A DNA stretch of 64,000 bases. Origin: Mycolicibacterium novocastrense (GTDB taxonomy: Bacteria > Actinomycetota > Actinomycetes > Mycobacteriales > Mycobacteriaceae). Below the pieces are notes generated by a model, which worked only from the letters and a program-made list of their open reading frames with translations, did not search any database and was not told where the DNA came from. Position numbers and translations under genes: made by a program. Each line of letters starts with the position of its first letter. Within the stretch, counting starts at the first letter, position 1. Location of the stretch: positions 59,268 through 123,267 of the forward strand of contig NZ_BCTA01000099.1 in assembly GCF_001570485.1 (NCBI RefSeq). Direction: 5' to 3'. Below, piece by piece: positions 9,395 to 17,530 of this stretch.

Positions 9395-11140
9395 ATGGTG
9401 ATCGTCGAACAGGAGCGGAACGGCAGAGCGGTGACCGACAGAGACCGGTCCGGGAGCGACGCCGGCGAGCGTCCGCTTCGGGAGACCTTGTCCCAGTTGC
9501 GACTTCGCGAGTTGCTCTCGGAAGTCCAGGACCGCGTCGAGGAGATCGTCGAAGGACGCGATCGCCTCGAGGGGTTACTCGACGCCATGCTCGTCGTGAC
9601 GTCCGGGCTGGAACTGGACCGGACGCTCAAAACGATCGTTCACACCGCAATCGAGCTGGTCGACGCCCGTTATGGGGCGCTGGGCGTGCGCGGGCGTGGC
9701 CACGACCTCGTCGAGTTCGTCTACGAGGGCATCGATGACGAAACGCGGGCGGCGATCGGCCACCTGCCGGAGGGGCGCGGCGTCCTCGGGCTCCTGCTCG
9801 ACGACCCGAAGACGATTCGGCTCGACAACATCGCGCACCACGCCGTGTCCGTTGGATTTCCGCCGAACCATCCCCCGATGGTCACCTTCCTCGGCGTGCC
9901 GATCCGAATCCGCGACGAGGTCTTCGGCAACCTCTACCTGACCGAGAAAGCGGGTGGCCAGCCGTTCAGCGAGGACGACGAGGTCCTCGTCCAGGCGCTC
10001 GCGGCGGCCGCCGGGATCGCCATCGAGAACGCCCGGCTCTACCAGCAGGCCAAGGACCGGCAGTCGTGGATCGAGGCCACCCGCGACATCGGCACCGAAC
10101 TGCTGTCGGGCGCCGATCCGGCAAGGGTGTTCCGGTTGGTCGCCGAGAAATCACGTCAGCTCAGCGGAGCCACTCTGACCGCGGTGTTCGTTCCGGAGGA
10201 CAGCGATTTGCCGCCGATGGAAGCGACCGAGCTCGTCGTCGCTGCAGCCGCGGGGGAGACCGCCCTGGATGTGGAGTCGGTTCCTGTCGTAGGCAGCCCT
10301 GTTGGCGAGGCGTTCACTGGGCGCACGCCGATGCGGTTCGACGGCCTGGGTCTCGGTGCGGGTGAAGGCGGAACGGCCCCCGCGCTCCTGTTACCGCTGC
10401 GCGCAGTCGATGACGTCGCGGGAGTTCTGGTTGCCCTCCGGCCTGTCGGGGCGCCGCCCTTCAGCGACGAGAACATGGACATGATGGCCGCGTTCGCCGA
10501 TCAGGCGGCCTTGGCATGGCAGTCGGCGAGCACGCAACGGCAGATGCGAGAACTCGACATACTGACCGACCGGGACCGCATTGCCCGCGATCTGCACGAC
10601 CATGTCATCCAGCGACTGTTCGCCGTCGGGCTGGCGTTGCAGGGGACGATCCCGCGGGCGCGCACCCCGGAGGTGCAGGAGCGGCTCACCGGCTGCGTCG
10701 ACGACCTCCAGGAAGTCATCCAAGAGATCCGGACCGCGATCTTCGACCTGCACAACTCGCGACCGGGCGTCACCCTCCGACAGCGGCTCGACGAGGCGAT
10801 CGATCAGTTCGCCGACCCGAACATGCGCACCACGACGAAATTCTCGGGTCCGCTGTCGGTCGTCAACGACAAACTCGCCGAGCACGCGGAAGCGGTGGTG
10901 CGCGAGGCGGTCAGCAACGCCGTGCGGCACGCGGACGCCACCGCGTTGCAGATCGGCGTGACCGTCGCAGACGATCTGCGTATCGAGGTCGTCGACAACG
11001 GTTGTGGTATCGCCGCCGACGTGAGGCCGAGCGGGTTGGCGAATCTGCGCGCCCGCGCCGAGGAGGTTGGTGGGCGGTTCATCGTCGAGGGCGCCGTCGG
11101 CGGCGGAACCATCCTGACGTGGTCCGCACCGCTGACCTGA
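9395..11140 (+). CDS. DosS/DosT-like haem redox/oxygen sensor histidine kinase
   Basis: 581 residues with the order GAF-A, GAF-B, DHp, HATPase of DosS/DosT. GAF-A keeps the proximal haem ligand context PPNHPP (His159, equivalent to DosS His149) and the distal Tyr181 (GNLYLTEK, equivalent to DosT Tyr171). The phospho-acceptor is His401 in DRIARDLHDHVIQRLF. The C-terminal ATPase has VVREAVSNAVRHA and DNGCGIAAD. Senses O2/NO/CO or redox state and phosphorylates DosR in known systems. No DosR gene lies beside it, so it is an orphan like DosT. The start could be the ATG at 9395 or the GTG at 9431; the longer form fits the DosS N-terminus. Confidence 0.92.
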   Translation: MVIVEQERNGRAVTDRDRSGSDAGERPLRETLSQLRLRELLSEVQDRVEEIVEGRDRLEGLLDAMLVVTSGLELDRTLKTIVHTAIELVDARYGALGVRGRGHDLVEFVYEGIDDETRAAIGHLPEGRGVLGLLLDDPKTIRLDNIAHHAVSVGFPPNHPPMVTFLGVPIRIRDEVFGNLYLTEKAGGQPFSEDDEVLVQALAAAAGIAIENARLYQQAKDRQSWIEATRDIGTELLSGADPARVFRLVAEKSRQLSGATLTAVFVPEDSDLPPMEATELVVAAAAGETALDVESVPVVGSPVGEAFTGRTPMRFDGLGLGAGEGGTAPALLLPLRAVDDVAGVLVALRPVGAPPFSDENMDMMAAFADQAALAWQSASTQRQMRELDILTDRDRIARDLHDHVIQRLFAVGLALQGTIPRARTPEVQERLTGCVDDLQEVIQEIRTAIFDLHNSRPGVTLRQRLDEAIDQFADPNMRTTTKFSGPLSVVNDKLAEHAEAVVREAVSNAVRHADATALQIGVTVADDLRIEVVDNGCGIAADVRPSGLANLRARAEEVGGRFIVEGAVGGGTILTWSAPLT

Positions 11141-11177
11141 CGGTCGAATACCGCCTCTGAGCTGCGAAAATACAAAG

Positions 11178-11250
11178 TGCCCCCGGCAGGATTCGAACCT
11201 GCGACACCGGCTTTAGGAGAGCCGTGCTCTATCCCCTGAGCTACGAGGGC
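11178..11250 (-). tRNA. tRNA-Arg (anticodon CCT)
   Basis: 73 nt. Acceptor GCCCTCG pairs with CGGGGGC, the anticodon stem CGGCT/AGCCG encloses loop CTCCTAA giving anticodon CCT (codon AGG), and the T-arm reads GCAGGTTCGAATCCTGC. The 3' CCA is not encoded. Confidence 0.95.
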
Positions 11251-11318
11251 GGACCGCTGGGAGCTTACCGGCTGGCCGACCGCCGCGAATCAAACGTCAC
11301 TGCCGGAGTCCGGCGTCG

Positions 11319-11343
11319 ATTACGCTACTGTAAGTTCCGTAAT
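11319..11343. promoter_or_regulatory. Inverted repeat upstream of the monooxygenase
   Basis: ATTACG and CGTAAT arms are separated by 13 bases, 34-58 bases before the GTG start of the flavin monooxygenase. Placement suits a repressor operator (TetR-like) or promoter element; the assignment is speculative. Confidence 0.35.
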
Positions 11344-11376
11344 TGCATGCGGCCGTCGCGGTCAGGAGGAGGTCTC

Positions 11377-13338
11377 GTGCGCAGTCGCTACGCGGGTACG
11401 CCGTTCACAACGCCCACCGCAGAGATCCAGCGGGCGCTCGAAGACGTCAGCGTCCCGACGCTGTTGCTCAGCCTCGTGCACATCACCGGTGACACCCGCT
11501 TCATCCGCGACTACGCCCAGGCCGGGTTGTTCCTCAACGAGGTCCAGGGCTTCATGTCCGAAGAGGACAAGGCCCGTGCGCGGGCCGAGGCGCTTGAGGT
11601 GATCACCGCCTACCGCGACCGCGGCTGCCCCGAACCCGTACCGCTGAGCGCGTCCGTCGTCAAACAGATGATGGATTGGGCCGCTTGCGAACCCGTCGGC
11701 GAGGAGTATCTGCCGCTTCTGACCGAGGAACTCGACCTCGACGGCGCCGATCCGCGCAAGCCCGAGCCCATCGATCCGGACGCGGCGGCAACGCTACCCG
11801 TGCTCGTCATCGGCTGCGGTGAGTCCGGACTGCTCGCTGCCATCCGGCTCAAGCAGGCCGGTCTGCCGTTCTCCGTGGTGGAGAAGAACGCCGGCCCCGG
11901 CGGAACCTGGTGGGAGAACAGCTATCCGGGGGCCCGTGTCGACGTAGCCAACCACTTCTACTGCTACAGCTTCGAACCCAGCAACAACTGGAGCCACTAC
12001 TTCGCCGAGCAACCGGAGCTGCGGCAGTACTTCGTCGACGTGATGGACAAACACGGTATCAGCGAACACGTGCAGTGGGAGACCGAGGTGGTCTCGGCCG
12101 AATGGGACGACGCGTCGGGCACCTGGACCGTCGCCCTGCGCGCCAAGAACGGCCGTGTCTCGAGGGTCACCGTCCGCGCGATCATCAGCGCGGTCGGCCA
12201 ACTCAACCGGCCGCAGGTGCCCGACATCGAGGGAGCGGACACGTTCGGCGGCCCCGCCTTTCACTCCGCCGCGTGGAACCACGGCGTCGACGTCACCGGC
12301 CGGCGTGTCGCGCTGATCGGCGCCGGGGCAAGCGGATTCCAGATCGCGCCCGCGATCGCCGACCGGGTCGAGCATCTCGACGTCTACCAGCGCACCGCCC
12401 AGTGGATGTTCCCGAATCCGATGTACCACAAGGAAGTCGGCGACGGCACCCGCTGGGCGATGGAACATCTGCCGTTCTACAGCCGCTGGTACCGCTTCCT
12501 GTTGTTGTGGCCGGGCGCCGACAAGGGTCTGGACGCCGCACGCGTCGATCCCGCCTATCAACAAGGCGATTACGCGGTTAGCGACATGAACGCCGCCGCG
12601 AGGATGATGTTCACCGACTGGATCACCACCCAGGTCGAGGGCGACGAAGAACTGCTCGCCAAGGTCCTGCCCGACTACCCCGCGACGGGTAAACGCACGC
12701 TGCAGGACGACGGCACCTGGTTGCACACCCTGCGCCGCGACAATGTCGAGTTGGTCCGAACGCCGATCGAGCGGATCACGCCGACGGGCGTGGTGACCGC
12801 CGACGGCCGCGAACGGCGCGCCGATGTCATCGTGTACGCCACGGGTTTTCGCGCCACCGAGGTGCTGTGGCCGCTGCGGATCACCGGCCGCGACGGCGAC
12901 GGCAACCCGATCGATCTGCGCGACGTCTGGGGGGATCGGTCGTACGCGTACCGAGGGATCATGGTTCCGGGCTTCCCGAACTTCTTTCTCACCTACGGCC
13001 CCGGCACGCATCTGGCGCACGGCGGCAGCCTCATCTTCAACTCCGAATTGCAGATGCGCTACATCGGCCAGTGCCTGCGCGCCCTGGCCGACGGGGCGCA
13101 CTCGATCGAACCGAAGGCCGACGCCACCGACGACTGGCGCCGCCGGTCACAGGAGGCGATCAAGCTGACGGTCTGGGCGCACCCGTCGATCAAGCATTCC
13201 TATTTCAAGAATGCCCGCGGCGAGATCCACACCGTCAGCCCGTGGAAGCTCTACGAGTACCACGACGCCGTGCGCGAACCGGAGTGGTCGGACTTCGTGG
13301 TGCGCTCGGCCGATACCGCTGCGGCGCAACCGTTATAG
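11377..13338 (+). CDS. Baeyer-Villiger-type flavin monooxygenase (HAPMO-like)
   Basis: 653 residues. An N-terminal extension of ~140 residues precedes the FAD Rossmann motif (VIGCGESGLLAAIRL); the Baeyer-Villiger fingerprint FGGPAFHSAAW (F-x-G-x3-H-x3-W) lies near residues 290-300 and is followed by the NADPH motif LIGAGASGFQ. Length and N-terminal extension resemble 4-hydroxyacetophenone monooxygenase. Inserts oxygen beside a ketone using NADPH; the substrate is unknown. The GTG at 11377 is chosen because AGGAGG precedes it by 5 bases; longer forms would run into the tRNA. Confidence 0.88.
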   Translation: MRSRYAGTPFTTPTAEIQRALEDVSVPTLLLSLVHITGDTRFIRDYAQAGLFLNEVQGFMSEEDKARARAEALEVITAYRDRGCPEPVPLSASVVKQMMDWAACEPVGEEYLPLLTEELDLDGADPRKPEPIDPDAAATLPVLVIGCGESGLLAAIRLKQAGLPFSVVEKNAGPGGTWWENSYPGARVDVANHFYCYSFEPSNNWSHYFAEQPELRQYFVDVMDKHGISEHVQWETEVVSAEWDDASGTWTVALRAKNGRVSRVTVRAIISAVGQLNRPQVPDIEGADTFGGPAFHSAAWNHGVDVTGRRVALIGAGASGFQIAPAIADRVEHLDVYQRTAQWMFPNPMYHKEVGDGTRWAMEHLPFYSRWYRFLLLWPGADKGLDAARVDPAYQQGDYAVSDMNAAARMMFTDWITTQVEGDEELLAKVLPDYPATGKRTLQDDGTWLHTLRRDNVELVRTPIERITPTGVVTADGRERRADVIVYATGFRATEVLWPLRITGRDGDGNPIDLRDVWGDRSYAYRGIMVPGFPNFFLTYGPGTHLAHGGSLIFNSELQMRYIGQCLRALADGAHSIEPKADATDDWRRRSQEAIKLTVWAHPSIKHSYFKNARGEIHTVSPWKLYEYHDAVREPEWSDFVVRSADTAAAQPL

Positions 13339-14151
13339 CTCGGCGATCACCTTGGCGAACGGCTCGGCATGCAGCTGCTGGACCGTGATGTAGCTGATGC
13401 CGTACGTCTCGCGGTAACCGCGCAGTGTGTCGGCGATCTCGCTCGTCGACCCCGACAGCACCGCGGGAGTCGCCAGCAGTTCCTCTTCTGACAGATGGGG
13501 CAGGAATCGTCGGGTGATCGACAGGTCGGGCTCACCCGAATCGTCGGTCGGCATGGCCGTGACGGCGAGGTTGAGCTCGAGGTCGTCGAACCGGTCGCCG
13601 GCCGCTTGGCGAACGAACGCGATCCGGTCGGCGAGCGGATCGCAGGTCGCGGTGATCGGGGCGCCGCCGGTCAGCCCGATGATGTCGGCGCGCTGCGCGG
13701 CCAGCGTCAACAGCTTGTCGCCGTTGCCCGCGATGAGGATCGGCACATCGGGTGCGTGCTCGGTCATGTGCTCGGTGACGTGGCGCAGCCAGTCCACGCG
13801 CTGGCCGGCCGTGGGATACGGCAGCTCGGCTTGTTCGAACTCCTCCTTGACGTAGCCGGCGCCCAGGCCGAGGTCGAAGCGCCCGCCGCTGAGGTCATGC
13901 AGCGTGGTCACCTCGCGCGCGAGCAGCGCGGGCCGGTAGAAGCCGGCGTTGAGCACGAACGTGCCCACGCGGAGCCGCGCGGTCGCCATCGCCATCGCCG
14001 TCATCATCGAGAACGGCGCGGTGGTGTAGAGGTGGTCGGCGACGTGGACGATGTCGTAGCCCATGTCCTCGGCGCGGCGCGCCCACTCCTGCACCGATTT
14101 CTGACGGCGCGCGGCCTGCAGTCCGACGCCGAACCGGAACGGTTTGGTCAC
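13333..14151 (-). CDS. LLM-class F420-dependent oxidoreductase
   Basis: 272 residues from GTG 14151 (KPFRFGVGLQAARRQ); an in-frame ATG at 14214 would add 21 poorly conserved residues. Luciferase-like fold with typical segments: HVADHLYTT, LRVGTFVLNAGFYRPALLAREVTTLHDLS, GRFDLGLGAGYVKEE. It fits the actinobacterial F420-dependent LLM family; the substrate is unknown. It is convergent with, and overlaps by 6 bases, the monooxygenase gene. Confidence 0.85.
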   Translation of the reverse strand: MTKPFRFGVGLQAARRQKSVQEWARRAEDMGYDIVHVADHLYTTAPFSMMTAMAMATARLRVGTFVLNAGFYRPALLAREVTTLHDLSGGRFDLGLGAGYVKEEFEQAELPYPTAGQRVDWLRHVTEHMTEHAPDVPILIAGNGDKLLTLAAQRADIIGLTGGAPITATCDPLADRIAFVRQAAGDRFDDLELNLAVTAMPTDDSGEPDLSITRRFLPHLSEEELLATPAVLSGSTSEIADTLRGYRETYGISYITVQQLHAEPFAKVIAEL

Positions 14152-14273
14152 GGATCGATCGTAGGAGGGTCGCAGGTCGACAAAGGATGTTTGGCGCACA
14201 CACGCTCGGGGCAATAAATCTCACGCCGACTCCGACCCCCCGGAGTCCCACTAGCCGAAGGATTTGTTGCCCC

Positions 14274-14310
14274 GATCCGGCCCGTCGTGAACCATCCGAC
14301 GGGCCGGATC
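14274..14310. repeat. Perfect 14-bp inverted repeat (strong hairpin) before the YbdK-type gene
   Basis: Arms GATCCGGCCCGTCG and CGACGGGCCGGATC are perfectly complementary with a 9-base loop. The hairpin ends 13 bases before the ATG at 14324 and is followed by AATATTTCT, a weak T-tract. It could be a terminator, a 5' leader structure, or an operator. Confidence 0.75.
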
Positions 14311-14323
14311 AATATTTCTGCCC

Positions 14324-15424
14324 ATGGCCACGCACCCCACGATCGGCGTCGAAGAAGAGTTCCTGCTCGTTGACCCCACGAGCGGGGAACCGGTCGCGCT
14401 CAACGAGGCCGTCGCCCGCGAGGCCGCCGGCCGTGGTGTGAAACTGCAACTCGAACTGACCACCTGCCAGGTCGAGACCACCAGCGAAGTGGTCGGCTCG
14501 ACCCGCGAACTGCGCGACCAACTGCTGCGGCTGCGCCGGCTCTCCGCCGAGGCCGCGGACGCCGCCGGCGCACGGCTGCTGGCGGTCGGGCTGCCGCCCA
14601 CGCTTCCGCGGGAGTTTCCGATCACCGACACCCCGCGGTACCGGGAGATCGGCGAGAAGTTCGGCATGATCGCTCACGAGCAGGGGATCTGCGGCTGCCA
14701 CGTGCACGTGGCGGTGCCCAGCCGGGAAGCCGCGATCCGCGTCAGCAACCGCCTGCGACCATGGCTGCCCACCTTGCTGGCGTTGAGCGCGAACTCGGCG
14801 ATCTACCGCAACTCCGACACCGGCTATGCCAGCTGGCGCAGCGTGCTGTGGGCGCGGTGGCCCAGTGCGGGCCCACCGCCGCACTTCGACTCCGTCGACG
14901 AGTACGACGCCGTCGTGTCGATGCTGCAACAGGCCGGCGCGATGCGTGACGACGGCATGGTCTATTGGGACGTGCGGCCGTCGAAGAACTTCCCGACGAT
15001 CGAGGTGCGCGTCGCCGACGTGCCCGCGACGGTGGCCGAGACCGTGCTGCTGGCCGCGTTGACCCGGGCCGCGGTGATGACGGCGTTGCAGGACGAGCGG
15101 CGCGGCGAGCCGACGCCACCGCTCGCCGCGCATGCGCTCAAGGCCGCGTACTGGAAGTCCGCGCGCGACGGCCTCGACGGCGATGCGGTCGACCTGCTGG
15201 AGAGCCATCAGCGCGTGCCCGCCCGCGAGTTGCTGGACCGGCTCGTCGAGCACGTACGGCCCGCGCTCGAAGCCGTGGGTGACTACGACGTGGTGTTCGA
15301 CGAGTTGCGCCGCGTCACCGAACAGGGCAACGGCGCCATCCGGCAGCGGCGGGCGTGGCAGCGCCGCCGGGACGTGCGCGATGTCCTGGCGGAGGCGGCC
15401 GAGGCGACGATGGCGGGCACCTAG
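14324..15424 (+). CDS. YbdK-type carboxylate-amine ligase (glutamate-cysteine ligase family 2)
   Basis: 366 residues. GCS2 fold: IGVEEEFLLVD at the N-terminus, CGCHVHVAVP, and the C-terminal catalytic region WDVRPSKNFPTIEVRVADVP. Family members form gamma-glutamyl amide bonds using ATP; mycobacteria have the orthologue Rv0433. They lack a demonstrated role in glutathione synthesis, since actinobacteria use mycothiol. No good ribosome-binding site precedes the ATG; the upstream sequence is dominated by a perfect hairpin. The stop overlaps that of rskA by 3 bases (convergent). Confidence 0.9.
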   Translation: MATHPTIGVEEEFLLVDPTSGEPVALNEAVAREAAGRGVKLQLELTTCQVETTSEVVGSTRELRDQLLRLRRLSAEAADAAGARLLAVGLPPTLPREFPITDTPRYREIGEKFGMIAHEQGICGCHVHVAVPSREAAIRVSNRLRPWLPTLLALSANSAIYRNSDTGYASWRSVLWARWPSAGPPPHFDSVDEYDAVVSMLQQAGAMRDDGMVYWDVRPSKNFPTIEVRVADVPATVAETVLLAALTRAAVMTALQDERRGEPTPPLAAHALKAAYWKSARDGLDGDAVDLLESHQRVPARELLDRLVEHVRPALEAVGDYDVVFDELRRVTEQGNGAIRQRRAWQRRRDVRDVLAEAAEATMAGT

Positions 15425-16143
15425 GCCAGGGGGAGCTCGGCGAACGGCGCGCTGGTCGGCTCCGCCGAACCGCCCGGCGGTTCGATGGTGAAGGCCAGCG
15501 TGCTCGAGTCGCCGAGGTCGGGCAGCACGGCGGTGGTCGACGGGGCAACGGCCTGCGCGTCCATGGTGCCCGCGGGATGCGGGCCCTCGGCGTCGACGAG
15601 CCACATCTGGTAGACGGTGCCGGGTTGCGGCGGGGTGACGTTGTTCATCACCAGCACCCCGGCATCCTTCTCGCGGGAGAACACCACGGTTGCGGTGCCG
15701 CCGCCCGGAATCTCACCCGAGACGGTGCGCACATCGGGCGCTGCGAACACCTGCTCGGCGGTTGAGGGTGTGTCGGCCGGTCGCAGCGCGAGACCGACGC
15801 CCAGGGCGCCCGCGCCGACCACGACCACGGCGGCAGCGGCCAACGCGGCCTTCTGCCAGCGCGTCGGCCGCGGCCGCAACTGGCGTACCGGCTCGACTCG
15901 CCCGCCACCGACCTCGCCCAGCAGGCGCTCGCGAAGCTGCGGGGGCGGTTCGGTCGCGGTGGCCGCCGACACCACCGCCATGGCCTCGCGGACGTTGCGC
16001 ACTTCCTCGGCGAACGCCTGCGCGACGGCGGGCGGAGCGGCCGCGAGGCGGCGGTCGACCCCCTCGCGTTCGGAGTCGGAGATCGCGTCCAGGGCGTAGG
16101 GCGCCGCGAGGGCGCCGAGGTCGGAATCCATGGGCTCGGTCAT
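15421..16143 (-). CDS. rskA: Anti-sigma-K factor RskA
   Basis: 240 residues. The cytoplasmic N-terminal anti-sigma helix bundle (ALAAPYALDAISDSEREGV) is followed by one membrane helix (AALAAAAVVVVGAGALGVGL, residues ~110-130) and an extracytoplasmic RskA domain with VYQMWLVD. It holds SigK at the membrane until regulated proteolysis. Its ATG overlaps the sigK stop in an ATGA, so the two are translationally coupled. The start at 16143 avoids an unsupported 125-residue upstream extension. Confidence 0.92.
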   Translation of the reverse strand: MTEPMDSDLGALAAPYALDAISDSEREGVDRRLAAAPPAVAQAFAEEVRNVREAMAVVSAATATEPPPQLRERLLGEVGGGRVEPVRQLRPRPTRWQKAALAAAAVVVVGAGALGVGLALRPADTPSTAEQVFAAPDVRTVSGEIPGGGTATVVFSREKDAGVLVMNNVTPPQPGTVYQMWLVDAEGPHPAGTMDAQAVAPSTTAVLPDLGDSSTLAFTIEPPGGSAEPTSAPFAELPLA

Positions 16144-16721
16144 GCCATCCCCAAGCACTTGCGGAGACCGCGGAGGCCGTCGCGCATCCGCGATTTGATT
16201 GTGGCGAGATTCGCCGACAGTCGTTCGGAGACCTGGGCGTAGGTCAGCCCGTCGTAGTAGGCCAGCTGGATGCACTCGCGCTGGACGTCCGTGAGCGATC
16301 CCAGGCAGTTGGCGACCTGGCGGCGTTCGTCGCGCATGATCACCGAGTCGACGACGTGATCGGCGGGCGCTTCGACGGTGGTCGCGCCGTAGCGGTCCTC
16401 CCGCTGCGTCGCCGCCTGCTCGGACCGCACCCGGTCGACCGCGCGGCGGTGTGCGAGTGTCATCAGCCACGCCAGCGGGGAACCCGCCGAGGGGTCGTAA
16501 CTTCCCGCGGTGCGCCACACCTGCAGGTAGACCTCCTGCGTCGTCTCCTCGCTGTACCCGGGATCGCGCAGCACCCGGGTCACCAGGCCGTACACCCGCG
16601 CACGGGTGCGATCGTAGAAGGTGGCGAATGCCTCGACGTCCTCCTCGGCAACCTGGCGAAGCAGTTCGTCGAGGTCCGTGGTCACCAGCGGTAGCCTAGC
16701 CACCTGCGTGGGCACCGTCAT
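16140..16721 (-). CDS. sigK: ECF RNA polymerase sigma factor SigK
   Basis: 193 residues, the normal size for SigK. Sigma region 2: AFATFYDRTRARVYGLVTRV and GYSEETTQEVYLQVW; region 4: LTYAQVSERLSANLATIKSR. In M. tuberculosis SigK controls mpt70/mpt83 and its own operon. It is coupled through ATGA overlaps to the DUF1365 gene before it and rskA after it. Confidence 0.95.
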   Translation of the reverse strand: MTVPTQVARLPLVTTDLDELLRQVAEEDVEAFATFYDRTRARVYGLVTRVLRDPGYSEETTQEVYLQVWRTAGSYDPSAGSPLAWLMTLAHRRAVDRVRSEQAATQREDRYGATTVEAPADHVVDSVIMRDERRQVANCLGSLTDVQRECIQLAYYDGLTYAQVSERLSANLATIKSRMRDGLRGLRKCLGMA

Positions 16722-17491
16722 GAATATCGCGATCTGGCCACGTTGCCGGCGAAAGCCTCTGTCGGAGCGACAGTTTCGCCCACCACTTCGGTATCGCGCA
16801 CCACGGGCACCCGCCGCAGCCACAGCGTGAGGTGCTGGAGCCGGTACTCCAGCGCGGTCATCAGCGGCGCGAGCGGGGCCTTCGCCTGCATCAGCAGCAC
16901 CTCGGCGACGGCCGCGCGCCTGCGTGTGCCACGCACGGTGGCGATGAACGCCGGGCCGTTGCCGCGGTGCAGGGATACGGTCACGTTCACCTCGTCGTCG
17001 GGGTGCGGGGCGCGCACCAGGTAGTGGCCGTCGGCGCCGTTGAACGGCGACACCCGCAGCTTCTTCGGTGCCACCGACGTCCCGTCGGGGCTCGGCGGCA
17101 GCAGGTACGCATGCCGTTCACCGTGGCGGTTGTGCATCTCCATGACGATGTGGCGTACGACGCCCGCCGAGTCGTGGCACCAGTACAGCGTCACCGGGTT
17201 GAACGCGTAGCCGGCCACCCGGGCCTGCAGCAGCGCGGTGACCCGCCCGCCGCCCAGGTCGACGCCGCGGTCCCACAGGAACGCGTCGATGCGCTGCCGC
17301 AGCGAGTCCCCCGGCGCACCGTCGAGGTGGTCGCGGGCGTCGAAGCGCGCGAAGGGACGCAGCCACCACGGCACCCTGGGAAGCCGGTCGACGTCGACCA
17401 GCCAGCTGTATCCGTGATGCTCGAAATGGTGGTACACCGGCGCTCGACGCAGGTGCGCCGTCCGGGTGCGGTACAGGTACGAACCATCCAC
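16718..17491 (-). CDS. DUF1365 family protein (Rv0448c-like)
   Basis: 257 residues, GTG start at 17491. DUF1365 features: YRTRTAHLRRAPVYHHFEHHGYSW, FNPVTLYWCHD and KKLRVSPFNGADGHYLVR. Function unproven; in mycobacteria the family sits beside cyclopropane-synthase-like UfaA1 and an FAD protein in the sigK operon, suggesting fatty-acid modification. Here it is fused by a 4-base overlap directly to sigK, and the intervening ufaA1/Rv0446c genes known from M. tuberculosis are absent. The upstream FAD gene is also missing. Confidence 0.85.
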   Translation of the reverse strand: MDGSYLYRTRTAHLRRAPVYHHFEHHGYSWLVDVDRLPRVPWWLRPFARFDARDHLDGAPGDSLRQRIDAFLWDRGVDLGGGRVTALLQARVAGYAFNPVTLYWCHDSAGVVRHIVMEMHNRHGERHAYLLPPSPDGTSVAPKKLRVSPFNGADGHYLVRAPHPDDEVNVTVSLHRGNGPAFIATVRGTRRRAAVAEVLLMQAKAPLAPLMTALEYRLQHLTLWLRRVPVVRDTEVVGETVAPTEAFAGNVARSRYS

Positions 17492-17530
17492 ATAGCGGTA
17501 TTCGGAGCCACACGCGAGGCGGATGGGTGC

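Noticed and set aside
11224..11376. Longer monooxygenase start reaching into the tRNA
   Set aside because: The added residues overlap tRNA-Arg and an AGGAGG site supports GTG 11377.
11794..13101. 435-codon open frame opposite the Baeyer-Villiger monooxygenase
   Set aside because: Same reason: antisense to a gene with clear FAD and fingerprint motifs, no ribosome-binding site.
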